64,000 nt of DNA from Hoeflea ulvae (GCF_026619435.1 NZ_JAOVZQ010000001.1:1867501-1931500); one strand, 5' to 3'. Counted from the first letter of the stretch, positions 44,560 to 54,779 are shown. The notes: generated by a model from the letters alone, not told the origin. Translations and numbers: made by a program.

Positions 44560-46503
44560 CTATGGTTTCAGGAGGGTTACCTGGGCGCCGGTCTGGCCTT
44601 TCGACTTCAGCGCGGCAAACACCGTGTCGATGATGCCCTTGCGGTCAAGTCCGGCGCTGGCATACATCGCCTCGGGCGCTGCATGATCCATGAACATGTC
44701 CGGCATCACCATGGCGCGCACCCGCAGGCCGCCATCGAGCAGGCCTTCGGTCGACAGGAACTGCAGCACATGGCTGCCGAAGCCGCCGACGGAGCCTTCC
44801 TCGATGGTGATCAGCACCTCGTGATGGCGCGCCAGTTGCCGGATCAGCTCATGATCGAGCGGCTTGGCAAAGCGCGCATCGGCCACGGTTGTCGAAAGCC
44901 CGGCCGCATCGAGGTCCTCGGCGGCCAGCAGGCATTCGGCCAGCCTTGTGCCGAACGACAGCAGCGCCACCTTGCTGCCCTCGCGCACGATCCGGCCCTT
45001 GCCGATTTCAAGGATCCGGCCGCGCTCGGGCATCTCGACGCCGACGCCTTCGCCGCGCGGATAGCGGAACGAGATCGGGCCGTAATCATAGGCCACCGCG
45101 GTGCGCACCATGTGCTTGAGTTCGGCCTCGTCGGCTGCCGCCATCACCACAAAGCCCGGAAGGCAGGCGAGATAGGCTGTGTCGAAGGAGCCGGCATGGG
45201 TGGCGCCGTCCGCACCGACGAAACCGGCCCGGTCGATCGGAAACCTGACGGGCAATTTCTGGATCGCCACATCATGGACCACCTGGTCATAGCCGCGCTG
45301 CAGGAAAGTCGAATAGAGCGCGCAGAACGGCTTCATGCCTTCGGTCGCCATGCCCGCGGCAAAGGTCACCGCATGCTGTTCGGCAATGCCGACATCGAAT
45401 GTGCGGGCGGGAAACGCCTTGGCGAATTTGTCGACGCCGGTGCCGCCGGGCATTGCCGCGGAGATCGCCACGATCGTCTCGTCAAGCCCGCCCTCCTGCA
45501 CCAGCGCCTCGCCGAACACGGCGGTGTAGCTCGGTGCATTCGGCTTGGCCTTGGCCTGGGTGCCGGTGACGACGTCGAATTTCGACACGCCGTGATACTT
45601 GTCGGATGCGGCTTCCGCAGGCGCATAGCCCTTGCCCTTTTGCGTCACCACATGGATCAGAACCGGGCCCTCGCCATTGTCGCGCACATTGCGCAACACC
45701 GGCAGCAGATGCTCGAGATTGTGGCCGTCAATCGGGCCGATGTGGTAGAATCCGAGTTCCTCGAACATGGTGCCGCCGGTGACATAGCCACGGGCATGCT
45801 CGACCGCACGGGTGATCGCCCGGTCAATGTTTTTGCCCAGATAGGCGGTCAGCTTTTTGCCGACTTCGCGGAACCCCATATAGGTCCGGCCAGACGCCAT
45901 CCGCGCCAGATAGGCGCTCATCGCGCCGGTCGGCGGGGCAATCGACATGTCGTTGTCATTGAGAATGACGATCAGCCGCGCATCCAGCGCGCCGGCATTG
46001 TTGAGCGCTTCATAGGCCATGCCGGCCGACATTGCGCCGTCGCCGATCACCGACACCACATGGCGTGGCGTGCCCTGCAGCTGGCTTGCCACCGCCATGC
46101 CCAGGCCCGCGGAAATCGAGGTCGAGGAATGCCCCGCGCCGAAATCGTCATATTCGCTCTCGCCGCGCTTGGTAAAGCCCGACAACCCGTCCTGCTGGCG
46201 CAGCGTGCGGATCCGGTCCCGCCGTCCGGTCAGGATCTTGTGCGGATAGCACTGGTGCCCGACATCGAAGATCAGCCGGTCATGCGGGGTGTCGAACACC
46301 TTGTGGATGGCGATCGTCAGCTCGACCACGCCCAGCCCGGCGCCCAGATGCCCGCCGGTGCGCGACACCGCATCGATCATCTCGGCCCGCAACTCGGCCG
46401 CAAGCTGCGGCAACAGCTTGTCGTCGATGCTCTTCAGGTCGGATGGAAACCGTACGGTGTCCGGGAGCGGTGTTACTGGCGGATTGGTCAAGTCATGCCT
46501 CAC
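44560..46503 (-). CDS. dxs: 1-deoxy-D-xylulose-5-phosphate synthase
   Basis: A 647-residue thiamine-diphosphate transketolase-like enzyme that makes DXP, the first step of the MEP pathway. [16 protein letters not shown], the TPP-binding [18 protein letters not shown], the Glu of the pyrimidine site, and [15 protein letters not shown] with RSAFDTAYL-type motifs are all visible. The frame runs to 46584; GTG at 46503 has GGAGG at five bases, and TTG at 46491 is an alternative preceded by GTGAGG. It pairs with ispE at 11 kb for isoprenoid supply. Confidence 0.95.
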   Translation of the reverse strand: MRHDLTNPPVTPLPDTVRFPSDLKSIDDKLLPQLAAELRAEMIDAVSRTGGHLGAGLGVVELTIAIHKVFDTPHDRLIFDVGHQCYPHKILTGRRDRIRTLRQQDGLSGFTKRGESEYDDFGAGHSSTSISAGLGMAVASQLQGTPRHVVSVIGDGAMSAGMAYEALNNAGALDARLIVILNDNDMSIAPPTGAMSAYLARMASGRTYMGFREVGKKLTAYLGKNIDRAITRAVEHARGYVTGGTMFEELGFYHIGPIDGHNLEHLLPVLRNVRDNGEGPVLIHVVTQKGKGYAPAEAASDKYHGVSKFDVVTGTQAKAKPNAPSYTAVFGEALVQEGGLDETIVAISAAMPGGTGVDKFAKAFPARTFDVGIAEQHAVTFAAGMATEGMKPFCALYSTFLQRGYDQVVHDVAIQKLPVRFPIDRAGFVGADGATHAGSFDTAYLACLPGFVVMAAADEAELKHMVRTAVAYDYGPISFRYPRGEGVGVEMPERGRILEIGKGRIVREGSKVALLSFGTRLAECLLAAEDLDAAGLSTTVADARFAKPLDHELIRQLARHHEVLITIEEGSVGGFGSHVLQFLSTEGLLDGGLRVRAMVMPDMFMDHAAPEAMYASAGLDRKGIIDTVFAALKSKGQTGAQVTLLKP

Positions 46504-46620
46504 AATTGCCTCCGGCGTAGCCCGGATGCAGGAAGGTGTAAACCCGGATTGCAGCCGGAAACAGGCTCTGGGCGCAGATGCCACAGCGCAGTGCGCCGGC
46601 AGGCCTTCGGCGTCATCGGC

Positions 46621-47543
46621 TCATCTCTCCGGCAGCGGGACAAACTCCTGCTCGTCGCCGGGCACGATGTCGAAGCGGCCCGCGCGCCATTCCGCCTTGG
46701 CCTGCTCGATGCGTTCGCGCGAGGAGGAAACGAAATTCCACCAGATGTGCCGCCTGGTCGCAATGCTGTCGCCGCCAAACAGCATCATCCGCGCGCCCCT
46801 TGCTCCGGCCTTCAAGGTGATGGCGTCGCCGGGACGCAGTATCAGCAGCTGATCGGGCGCAAACCGGTCGCCGGCGATCTCGATCTCGCCGTCAAGCAGA
46901 TAGAGCGCCCGCTCTTCCCAATCAGCGTCAAACGGCGCCGAGGCCTGTGGCGCCAGAGTCAGGTCGACATAGAGCGTGCCCACATGCTGCGGCACCGGCG
47001 AGATCAGCCCGCCAAAGCCGCCCATCACCACCCGGGCGCGAATGCCGGCATCGGAGATCTCGGGCAGCGCCGTGGTCGCCGTGTGCGAAAACGCCGGGTC
47101 GATCTCCTCCATATTGTCGGGCAGGGCCAGCCAGGTCTGCAGGCCCGATATCGGCATGTCGCCGCCGCGCATTTCCTCCGGCGAACGCTCGGAATGGACG
47201 ATGCCGCGCCCGGCGGTCATCAGGTTCACGTCACCGGGCCTGATCACCAGCTCGGTGCCAAGGCTGTCGCGGTGACGGATCGCGCCGTCGAACAGATAGG
47301 TGACGGTGGACAGGCCGATATGCGGATGCGGGCGCACGTCCAGCGCTTCGCCGCCCTTGAGGATGGCAGGGCCCATCCGGTCGAAAAAGATGAAGGGCCC
47401 GACCATGCGCCGCCGCGCCGAGGGCAAAGCGCGCCTGACCGGAAAGCCGCCGATATCGCGCGAGGACGGAATGATCAGATGTTCGATGGCGTCGCAGGAA
47501 AATGGATCACCGGGCTCCGGGTCTCCGCCGGGAAAAAGCTCAT
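46621..47543 (-). pseudogene. Pirin-family protein, frameshifted after codon 4
   Basis: A bicupin pirin of about 307 residues with HPHIGLSTVTYLFDG and HRDSLGTELVIRPGDVNLMTAGRGIVHSE as the metal-binding cupin. The best start is ATG 47543 with AGGAG at six bases; it reads MSFF and then must shift by one base to continue with PGGDPEPGDPFSC and the full pirin body. The T5 run that needs one more base lies at 47533-47537 (as A5 on the plus strand). The rest of the gene is intact, so it may be a sequencing error, a recent mutation or programmed frameshift. Pirins are iron-dependent regulators or quercetinases. Confidence 0.8.
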
Positions 47544-47566
47544 GCCATTCTCCTGTGATCAGGGCT

Positions 47567-47812
47567 CTATTCGGCGTCGAGAGGCTCCGTGCCGACCGGC
47601 TGGTTCTGGCGGTCGAGCCGGATTTTTTCGATCCGTTTCTCGGCCGCCGACAGCAGCTTTTCGCAATGCGCCTTCAAGGCTTCGCCACGCTCGTAGATCT
47701 CGATGGATTTGTCCAGCGCCACGTCGCCGCGTTCCAGTTGCTCGACGATGCGCTCCAGCTCGGCCACCGCCTGTTCGAAACTCATCGCGGTGATGTCGTT
47801 GGCCTCAGTCAT
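47567..47812 (-). CDS. xseB: Exodeoxyribonuclease VII small subunit
   Basis: An 81-residue helical subunit: [40 protein letters not shown] is the family core, followed by a short basic tail with IRLD. It partners the large subunit XseA, which is not in this window. The ATG at 47812 is four bases after the stop of the HDAC-like gene, so they probably share a transcript. A TTG at 47815 could also be used. Confidence 0.94.
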   Translation of the reverse strand: MTEANDITAMSFEQAVAELERIVEQLERGDVALDKSIEIYERGEALKAHCEKLLSAAEKRIEKIRLDRQNQPVGTEPLDAE

Positions 47813-47815
47813 CAA

Positions 47816-48742
47816 TCAACCCTCTTGCAACCGTATCACGTGGGCGGCCGCCGATTCGGCGAGCGCCACGAGATCATAGCCGCCTTCAAGCAGGCTGACG
47901 ACCCGGTTGTCGGCATGGCGTCCGGCGATCTCCATCACCTTGCCGGTGGCCCAGTCGAAATCATCGGCCACCAGGTTGATTTCGGCGAGCGGATCGCGGT
48001 GATGGGCGTCAAATCCGGCCGAGATGATGATCAGGTCCGCATGCGCCTCCACCAGCGCCGGCAGGATCCGGGTGCGGAAGGCCTCGCGGAAATGGTCGCT
48101 GCCGTCATTGGTCGACAGCGGCGCATTGAAGATGTTGCCCTTGCCGGTCTCTCCCAGCGCGCCGGTGCCCGGATAGAGCGGCATCTGGTGGGTCGAGCAA
48201 TAGATCACGCTGGGATCATTGTAGAAGATGTCCTGGGTGCCGTTGCCGTGATGCACATCCCAGTCGACGATCGCCACCCGCTCCGCGCCATAGACTTTCT
48301 GGGCATGCCGGGCGGCAATTGCTGCCTGGTTGAACAGGCAGAATCCCATCGATGTGTCGCGTTCGGCGTGGTGTCCGGGCGGCCGGGTGGCGACGAAGGC
48401 ATTGTCGGCCTCCTTCCTGAACACCGCATCCACCGCTGCCATGGCGCCGCCGACGGAGATCAGCGCCGCTTCCATCGAGCGCGGGCTGACGGTGGTGTCG
48501 GCGTCGATCTTGGCAAAGCCGCTTTCGGGAATGGCGGCCCGGAGGCGCTCGAGATAGCTCTCGGGATGGGCCAGCAGCACCGCTTCGGCAGCAGCTTCCG
48601 GCGCCAGGTGCCGCACCAGCGTGTTGAAGTGCTCATGTTCGAACACCGCTTCAAGCGCCCGCATCCGGTCCGGCCGCTCCGGATGGCCGGGCGGCGTGAG
48701 ATGTTCGAGGCAGATCGGATTGGAATAGAAAAATGTGGTCAT
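47816..48742 (-). CDS. Histone deacetylase-like (class II) hydrolase
   Basis: A 308-residue zinc amidohydrolase of the arginase/deacetylase fold. RPPGHHAERDTSMGFCLFN holds the His pair, DWDVHHGNGTQ supplies the zinc Asp-His, and GFDAHHRDPL the second Asp. Bacterial members often act on acetylpolyamines or other small acetylated compounds. xseB starts directly after it. The ATG at 48742 reads MTTFFYSNP. Substrate unknown. Confidence 0.92.
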   Translation of the reverse strand: MTTFFYSNPICLEHLTPPGHPERPDRMRALEAVFEHEHFNTLVRHLAPEAAAEAVLLAHPESYLERLRAAIPESGFAKIDADTTVSPRSMEAALISVGGAMAAVDAVFRKEADNAFVATRPPGHHAERDTSMGFCLFNQAAIAARHAQKVYGAERVAIVDWDVHHGNGTQDIFYNDPSVIYCSTHQMPLYPGTGALGETGKGNIFNAPLSTNDGSDHFREAFRTRILPALVEAHADLIIISAGFDAHHRDPLAEINLVADDFDWATGKVMEIAGRHADNRVVSLLEGGYDLVALAESAAAHVIRLQEG

Positions 48743-49066
48743 GGTCTGGTTTTAACAGGAAACATACGGCTTTCCAGTGGCAATTTGGCGCGGGCCGGAG
48801 CCGGCCCTGCAATGGCGGTTTCGCGCTGGCCCGACTTGCTGCCCGCCGGCAGCATCGTCGGTCGCGGCGGCTGCGCCTGCCGGTTTCGGACTACAACAGG
48901 CCAGTCAATCATCGCAATGTTTAGGTTTTCGTCAGAAGCTTGAACTATGGATCAGAACTGGACGCGGGGTCTGATGCTGTGTCTGGAGCTCGTGCGCAGA
49001 AACGGCGCTTCGGGCTTGCACCGATCACCATTGCCATTTCAGATGGAAGGCAGAAGATTGCATTCG

Positions 49067-50239
49067 ATGACATCCCGGACACGAAAAACCATCATCTGCG
49101 CAAACATCATTTCCCGGTTGAGCCGCGGGTTTAAGCACCCCGGCGCCGGTCTGGTCGCAGCGGCTGCCCTGGTCTGGCTCGCCCTGGCAGGCGCGGTGAT
49201 GGCGCAGGACCGGCCGGTTGCAGCGCCGGCCGACAAGGATGTCGTCGTCGGGTATCACATCAGCCCACCCTTCGTGATGCGCGATGCCGACGGCAATCTG
49301 CAGGGGATGGCGGTCGACCTTTGGAACGAGGTCGCCGGCGAACTGGGCTACACCGCGACCTATCGCGACTACCCCACCGTCGCCGGGCTGCTCGAAGCCA
49401 CGCGCAACAGCGATATTGATATCGCCGTCGGCAATATCTCGATCACCGAGGACCGGGCGACGCTGATCGATTTCACTCAGCCCTGGTTTGACGCCGGCCT
49501 GCGGGTGATGATCGACAAGGAAGGCACCACCGGCCTTGGCGACGTGTGGGAGGGGCTGTGGGACGCGGGCTATGTCGAAGCCTATGGCTGGATTGTTGCG
49601 CTGATCATCCTGTCCACGATCGGGCTCACTCTGTTCGACCGGCGCTTCGACAAGAACTTCCCGCCGCGCTGGCGCGACGGTTTCTCCGAAAGCTTCTATG
49701 CCGTCATGCTGGTCGCCACCAAGGGAACCCTGCCCAGCCGGACGAAACTGTTCGGCTGGATTGGCAGGATATTCTCGGCCTTCTGGTTGATCATCGGCGT
49801 GGCCGTGCTTGCCTATGTCACCTCATCGGTGACCAGTGTCATGACCAGCCTTGCGATCAAGGGCGATATCAGGGGGCCTGAAGATCTGCCGGGCCGGACG
49901 GTCGGCGTGTTCGCCGGAAGCATCAGCGAAAACATCATGGCCGGCGAGGGGATCGACATTCGCGCTTTCGAGGGGATTGATCAGGCGGTCGCGGCGCTCA
50001 AGGAAAACGACGTCGATGCCATCGTCGCCGATGCGCCGGTGCTGGAATACTACAAGCACGAACACCCAGATATCGGGCTTGATGTCGTGGGCCGGATCTT
50101 CAATCCGGGCAAATACGGCTTCGCGCTGCCCTACAGCCAGGAAGCGCGCACCCAGGAGGTCACGATCAAACTGCTGGCGCTGCAGGAAAGCGGAGAGCTG
50201 GACGCGCTCGAGAAACAGTATTTCGGCGACGAGCGCTGA
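49067..50239 (+). CDS. Glutamate-receptor-like channel/binding protein
   Basis: A 390-residue protein built like bacterial ionotropic glutamate receptors. Signal peptide (about 25-46), lobe-1 of a periplasmic binding fold (57-160), a membrane helix (172-190), a pore-loop-like segment (207-222), a second membrane helix (236-262), then lobe-2 (265-388). The membrane part interrupts the binding fold as in GluR0. The pore loop reads LVATKGTLP and lacks the TVGYG potassium filter, so ion choice is uncertain. Start is not certain; ATG 49067 puts the signal peptide near the N-terminus, and the frame is open from 48947. Confidence 0.85.
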   Translation: MTSRTRKTIICANIISRLSRGFKHPGAGLVAAAALVWLALAGAVMAQDRPVAAPADKDVVVGYHISPPFVMRDADGNLQGMAVDLWNEVAGELGYTATYRDYPTVAGLLEATRNSDIDIAVGNISITEDRATLIDFTQPWFDAGLRVMIDKEGTTGLGDVWEGLWDAGYVEAYGWIVALIILSTIGLTLFDRRFDKNFPPRWRDGFSESFYAVMLVATKGTLPSRTKLFGWIGRIFSAFWLIIGVAVLAYVTSSVTSVMTSLAIKGDIRGPEDLPGRTVGVFAGSISENIMAGEGIDIRAFEGIDQAVAALKENDVDAIVADAPVLEYYKHEHPDIGLDVVGRIFNPGKYGFALPYSQEARTQEVTIKLLALQESGELDALEKQYFGDER

Positions 50240-50339
50240 GGTCACGCTGCCGGGAGCATGGGCGCGGCGCAGCTTGCCGGGAGAGACAAAAAGTCGGAAT
50301 ACTATTTGAACAAAAGGCGAACGCGTGTAGGCTTGCGCG

Positions 50340-51536
50340 ATGGTGATTCAGGTAGCAAACAGGACGGCGCGGCGGATCTTTCTGGCCCGGCAGGGGCTTT
50401 CGGCATCGCCGACACGGGCCCTGTCCAAGGCGGATCTGCTGGCGCTCATTCATGAACTCGGTTTTGTCCAGGTCGACAGCATTTCCACGGTTGAACGTGC
50501 CCACAACCAGATCCTGTTTTCCCGCAACCAGACCTTCCGGCGCGAGCATCTGCGGCAATTGCTGGAGGAGGACCGGGCGCTGTTCGAGCACTGGACCCAC
50601 GATGCGGCGATTGTGCCTTGTGCGTTCTATCCCTACTGGAAGCACCGATTCGTGCGCAAGGAAGCACGCCTGCGCGAGCGCTGGGCCAAATGGCGCGGTG
50701 AAGGCTTCGACAAGATGTTTGATGAAACCTATGCGCGGTTTGCCGAGGGCGGGGCCTGTCTGGCCCGCGAGGTCAAGCAGCCGGACCACAAATCCGGTGG
50801 CTGGTGGCAGTGGCATCCTTCCAAGACCGCGCTGGAGTTTCTCTGGCAGACCGGAAAACTGGCGATCAGTGCCCGCCAGAATTTCCAGAAGATCTATGAT
50901 CTCAGCGAAAGGGTGATTCCGGACCATCACCGCGAGGCGGAAGTCTCGCATGACGACTTCGTCGACTGGGCCTGCACCGGTGCGCTCGAGCGCCTGGGCT
51001 TTGCCACCCATGGCGAAATTTCAGCCTTCTGGGATCTGGTCACCCCGCAGGAAGCCAGGCAATGGGTCGAGACCAACAGGGATGCGCTGGAGACGGTCGA
51101 GATCGAGCCCCATGACCGGGGCAAGCCACGCAGCTGTGTCGCCTTTCAGGGCCTGTCAAACGACCCGCAAGACTGGCCGGAGCCGCCAGCTCGGGTCCGG
51201 GTCCTCAGCCCCTTCGATCCGCTGATCCGCGACCGCAACCGGATGGAGCGGCTGTTCGGCTTCCGCTACCGGATCGAGGTCTTCGTGCCCGAGCCGAAGC
51301 GGGAATATGGCTACTATGTCTTTCCCTTGCTTGAGGGCGACCAACTGATCGGCCGCATCGACATGAAGGCCGACCGCAAGGCGGATGTGCTCAATGTCAC
51401 CCGGCTCTGGCTCGAGCCGAAGATCCGTGCCTCGGCCGGACGCATGGCCCGGCTCGAAGCCGAGCTTGCCCGCATCGCCCGTTTCGCTGGCGTTGGTGAA
51501 ATCGTCTATGCGGCTGGCTGGAATGATGCTGGGTGA
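50340..51536 (+). CDS. Winged-helix DNA glycosylase, AlkX/YcaQ type
   Basis: A 398-residue protein of the HTH_42/AlkZ superfamily made of winged-helix repeats. The family's active-site segment is FVQVDSISTVERAHNQILFSR; the QVD triple matches the Q-x-D form of AlkX (E. coli YcaQ), which unhooks interstrand crosslinks and acts on alkylated bases, as opposed to Q-x-Q of AlkZ. HWTHDA and GGWWQW follow, and NRMERLFGF and YVFPLLEGDQLIGRID lie near the C-terminus. It lies between the receptor and the amidohydrolase genes, without evident operon logic. Confidence 0.88.
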   Translation: MVIQVANRTARRIFLARQGLSASPTRALSKADLLALIHELGFVQVDSISTVERAHNQILFSRNQTFRREHLRQLLEEDRALFEHWTHDAAIVPCAFYPYWKHRFVRKEARLRERWAKWRGEGFDKMFDETYARFAEGGACLAREVKQPDHKSGGWWQWHPSKTALEFLWQTGKLAISARQNFQKIYDLSERVIPDHHREAEVSHDDFVDWACTGALERLGFATHGEISAFWDLVTPQEARQWVETNRDALETVEIEPHDRGKPRSCVAFQGLSNDPQDWPEPPARVRVLSPFDPLIRDRNRMERLFGFRYRIEVFVPEPKREYGYYVFPLLEGDQLIGRIDMKADRKADVLNVTRLWLEPKIRASAGRMARLEAELARIARFAGVGEIVYAAGWNDAG

Positions 51537-51684
51537 AATCGCCAGATGCGCCTGCAGCCTGAAGATGCAAATTCAGCCGGCCGCAAATTTTGTTGGAGCA
51601 CGGAGTTGTTGATCGTCTCCAGGTATGAAATTTATGCGCCGGCGGGCCGGATCGGATGGCCCGGTTTGAAAGCGAGTCGCAATC

Positions 51685-52455
51685 ATGGTCAGGCCTGTCA
51701 TCGGCATCATCGGCAATGCCCACAGTGTGGAAAACAGGTTTACGGTGCAGATGGCCGGGCAGAACAACCTGCAGGCGGTGGTGGACGTCACCGGCGCATT
51801 GCCGCTGATCTTTGCCGGCGACCCGCATCTGACCGACATCGAGGACCTTCTGGCCGTGGTCGATGGCATCCTGCTCACCGGGGCGAGGGCCAATGTCCAT
51901 CCCAGCCGCTTCGGCCTCGCGCCCGATCCCAGGCATGAACCCTATGATGAGGGGCGCGACACGGTTGCGCTGCCGCTGATCGAGGCCTGTGTCGAAAGGG
52001 GCGTTCCGGTGTTCGGCATCTGCCGCGGCTTTCAGGAAATGAATGTTGCCGGCGGCGGCTCGCTGCATCCCGAGATCCGCGAGTTGCCGGGACGGATCAA
52101 CCACCGCATGCCGCGGCTTGATACCGGTGAGATCCACCCCGATCCCACGGTGGTCTTTGCCGATCGCCACGAGGTCCGTCTGACGCCGGATGGCATTTTT
52201 GCCCAGATCCTCGGCCGAGAATCGATCCGGGTCAATTCACTCCACGGCCAGGGCGTGCTCGACATCGGACCGAAAATCATCGCCGAAGGCGTGGCCGAGG
52301 ACGGCACCATCGAAGCCATCCGCTTCAGGGATGCAAGGGGTTTTGCCCTCGGCGTGCAATGGCATGCCGAATATGATCCGCAGGAAAATCCGGTCAACCG
52401 GCCGCTGTTCGAGGCCTTTGGCGATGCGGTGCGGGCCTACAAGCAGAATCGCTAA
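51685..52455 (+). CDS. Gamma-glutamyl-GABA hydrolase-like amidohydrolase (PuuD type)
   Basis: A 256-residue class I amidotransferase-like hydrolase. The nucleophile is the Cys of GICRGFQEMNVAGGG and the His-Glu pair is in GVQWHAEYDP; ILLTGARANVHPSRFG is the substrate-side loop. PuuD removes glutamate from gamma-glutamyl-GABA in putrescine breakdown. No other puu genes are next to it, so the exact substrate is inferred. A rhizobial repeat starts right at its stop codon. Confidence 0.9.
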   Translation: MVRPVIGIIGNAHSVENRFTVQMAGQNNLQAVVDVTGALPLIFAGDPHLTDIEDLLAVVDGILLTGARANVHPSRFGLAPDPRHEPYDEGRDTVALPLIEACVERGVPVFGICRGFQEMNVAGGGSLHPEIRELPGRINHRMPRLDTGEIHPDPTVVFADRHEVRLTPDGIFAQILGRESIRVNSLHGQGVLDIGPKIIAEGVAEDGTIEAIRFRDARGFALGVQWHAEYDPQENPVNRPLFEAFGDAVRAYKQNR

Positions 52456-52556
52456 AGCGTGTTCCGAAAAGTGGGAGCCGGTTTTCGGAAAAAACACGCG
52501 CCAACACAAAAACCAATAGCACATCGCATGAATATGATTGAATGCGACGTGCTTTA
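52455..52556. repeat. Rhizobial-type intergenic palindrome pair
   Basis: Two hairpins in a row: 52457-52470 with 52482-52499 (arms with TTCCGAAAA / TTTTCGGAA), and 52518-52529 with 52542-52553 (one mismatch). The first contains the TCCGAAAAGTGGGAxCCGGTTTTCGGA core that is common in intergenic DNA of Hyphomicrobiales. It fills the gap between two convergent genes and may also end their transcripts. Confidence 0.8.
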
Positions 52557-52572
52557 GAGCAAAACAGCAGCG

Positions 52573-53673
52573 TCAGATGATCTCGGTCGAGGAGATCTTG
52601 ATGCCAAAACCTTCCAGCCCGACATAGTGCCGCTCGCGCGAGGCATAGAGCTTGATCGAGCTGATCCCGAGATCTTTGAGGATCTGCGCGCCCAGTCCGA
52701 TTTCCAGCCATTCATCCTCGCGCGCCTGCGCTTCGGCATGGCCTTCGCCCTCGATTGCGGCTGTGCGCCGCGAGGCCTGCGGTCCAACGCCGACTGAGCC
52801 CTCGCGCAAATACACCACCACGCCGCGGCCCTCGGCGGCCATGCGGTTGACGACCGCCGTCATCGGGTCCTGCTTTGAAAAGACGTCATCGACCACCGAT
52901 TCCTGGTGCAGCCTGACAGGGATGTCGACCCCGTCGCGAATGTCGCCGAACACCACCGCAAGGTGATGCATCGGGTCCCAGGGCAGCTTGTAGGTATAGG
53001 CTTTGGCCTTGCCGGCAACGGTTTCCACGTCGAAGCTGTCGAGATGCTCGACCAGGGTTTCCTTGCGCTGGCGATAGGCAATCAGGTCGGCGACCGAGAC
53101 CTGCTTGAGGCCGTGTTTGACGGAGAATTCATCAACCTGCTGGCCGCGGGTGACGGTGCCGTCATCATTGACCAGTTCACAGATCACCGCGATCGGCGGC
53201 AGGTCGGCGAGCTTGCACAGGTCAACGGCAGCTTCGGTATGGCCCGAGCGCATCAGCACGCCGCCTTCGCGCGCCACCAGTGGAAAGATATGGCCGGGAC
53301 GGGTGAAGTCGGACGCGCCGGCATTGGGATTGGCCAGGTTGCGCGCCGTCAGCGTGCGGTCATCGGCCGAAATGCCGGTCGTGGTGCCATGCTTGTAGTC
53401 GACCGACACGGTGAAGGCCGTGGTGTGGGCCGAATCGTTTTCGGCCACCATGGCGTTGAGGTTGAGCCGCTTGGCTTCCTCGCGCGGCATCGGCGTGCAG
53501 ACAATGCCGGAGGTGTGGCGCACGATGAAGGCCATTTTCTCGGGCGTGCAATGCACCGCGGCGACGATCAGGTCGCCTTCGTTCTCGCGTCCGCCATCAT
53601 CGGTGACGACAACGATTTCACCGGCTTCCAGAGCGCGAATGGCGTCAACGACGCGGGCTTGATCATAGGACAT
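52573..53673 (-). CDS. ribB: 3,4-dihydroxy-2-butanone-4-phosphate synthase with decayed GTP cyclohydrolase II domain
   Basis: A 366-residue fusion. The N-terminal RibB domain (1-205) is complete: VVVTDDGGRENEGDL, RHTSGIVC, DFTRPGHIFPLVAREGG and RSGHTEAAVDL. The C-terminal RibA-like half (210-366) has lost the zinc Cys cluster; where RibA has the Cys ligands this one reads HQESVVDDVFS without C-x-C. So it makes the four-carbon unit for riboflavin, and cyclohydrolase activity is not expected. It lies 11 bp after aroC. A RibB with a decayed RibA half is well known in alphaproteobacteria. Confidence 0.93.
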   Translation of the reverse strand: MSYDQARVVDAIRALEAGEIVVVTDDGGRENEGDLIVAAVHCTPEKMAFIVRHTSGIVCTPMPREEAKRLNLNAMVAENDSAHTTAFTVSVDYKHGTTTGISADDRTLTARNLANPNAGASDFTRPGHIFPLVAREGGVLMRSGHTEAAVDLCKLADLPPIAVICELVNDDGTVTRGQQVDEFSVKHGLKQVSVADLIAYRQRKETLVEHLDSFDVETVAGKAKAYTYKLPWDPMHHLAVVFGDIRDGVDIPVRLHQESVVDDVFSKQDPMTAVVNRMAAEGRGVVVYLREGSVGVGPQASRRTAAIEGEGHAEAQAREDEWLEIGLGAQILKDLGISSIKLYASRERHYVGLEGFGIKISSTEII

Positions 53674-53684
53674 GCAAGACTCTT

Positions 53685-54779
53685 TCAGTCGAGGCGGCCG
53701 GTCTGGCCGCGGTCTCTCAGATAATGGTCGGCCAGCGTGCAGGCGACCATGGCTTCACCGATGGGCACGGCCCGGATGCCGACGCAGGGGTCGTGCCGGC
53801 CCTTGGTCCTGACATCCACTTCGTTGCCATCGGAATCGATCGAACGCCGGTCATTGAGAATCGACGACGTCGGCTTGACGGCGAATCGGGCGACAACCGG
53901 CTGACCGGTGGAAATGCCGCCGAGAACGCCGCCGGCATTGTTGGACAGGAACACCGGCTGGCCATTGTCGCCGATGCGCATCTCGTCGGCATTTTCCTCG
54001 CCGCTGATGCAGGCGGCGTCAAAGCCGTTGCCGATTTCCACACCCTTGACGGCGTTGATCGACATCAGGTTCGAGGCGATATCCTGATCCAGCTTGGCAT
54101 AGACCGGCGCGCCAAGTCCCGCGGGCACATGGTCGGCCACGACCTCGATCACCGCGCCGATCGAGGAACCGGCCTTGCGAATCGAATCGAGATACTCTTC
54201 CCAGACCGGCACCATCGCCGGGTCGGCGCAAAAGAACGGGTTGTTGTCGACCTCGTTCCAGTCCCAGTTGTCACGGTTGACCTTGTGGGTGCCGATTTGC
54301 ACCAGGGCCGCGCGGACGATCATGCCCGGAACAACCCGGCGCGCCAAGCCGCCGGCCGCAACCCGCGCCGCGGTTTCACGCGCCGATGAACGGCCGCCGC
54401 CGCGATAGTCGCGCACACCATATTTGGTGTCATAGGTGTAGTCGGCATGGCCGGGCCGGTAGCGCTTGGCGATCTCGGAATAATCCTTCGAGCGCTGGTC
54501 GGTATTCTCAATCAGCATCGACACCGGTGTCCCGGTGGTGATCAGGCTGCCATCCTCCTGCGGCATCACGCCTGAGAGCACCTTGACCAGATCGGCCTCG
54601 CGGCGCTGGGTGACAAAGCGCGACTGCCCCGGCTTACGCTTGTCCATCCAGTGCTGCAATTCAGCCTCGGTGAAGCGGATTCCCGGAGGGCAGCCATCAA
54701 CAACGCAGCCGAGCGCCGGTCCGTGGCTCTCGCCCCAGGTGGTCACGCGAAACAGATGGCCAAAGGTGTTATGCGACAT
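53685..54779 (-). CDS. aroC: Chorismate synthase
   Basis: A 364-residue FMN-dependent enzyme that forms chorismate from [29 protein letters not shown]-type and [17 protein letters not shown] motifs, and the [19 protein letters not shown] loop are all present. Together with aroA at 21.4 kb it covers the last two steps of the shikimate route, though in separate loci. ribB follows at 11 bp. The ATG at 54779 is taken; the frame is open to 54788. Confidence 0.97.
   Translation of the reverse strand: MSHNTFGHLFRVTTWGESHGPALGCVVDGCPPGIRFTEAELQHWMDKRKPGQSRFVTQRREADLVKVLSGVMPQEDGSLITTGTPVSMLIENTDQRSKDYSEIAKRYRPGHADYTYDTKYGVRDYRGGGRSSARETAARVAAGGLARRVVPGMIVRAALVQIGTHKVNRDNWDWNEVDNNPFFCADPAMVPVWEEYLDSIRKAGSSIGAVIEVVADHVPAGLGAPVYAKLDQDIASNLMSINAVKGVEIGNGFDAACISGEENADEMRIGDNGQPVFLSNNAGGVLGGISTGQPVVARFAVKPTSSILNDRRSIDSDGNEVDVRTKGRHDPCVGIRAVPIGEAMVACTLADHYLRDRGQTGRLD

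Noticed and set aside
44464..47793. A 1109-codon open frame on the plus strand
   Set aside because: It is antisense to dxs, pirin and xseB, which have clear motifs. Long antisense frames are common in GC-rich DNA; the product has no recognisable domain.
47300..48943. A 547-codon plus-strand frame
   Set aside because: It lies across xseB and the HDAC-like gene on the minus strand; no domain is seen.
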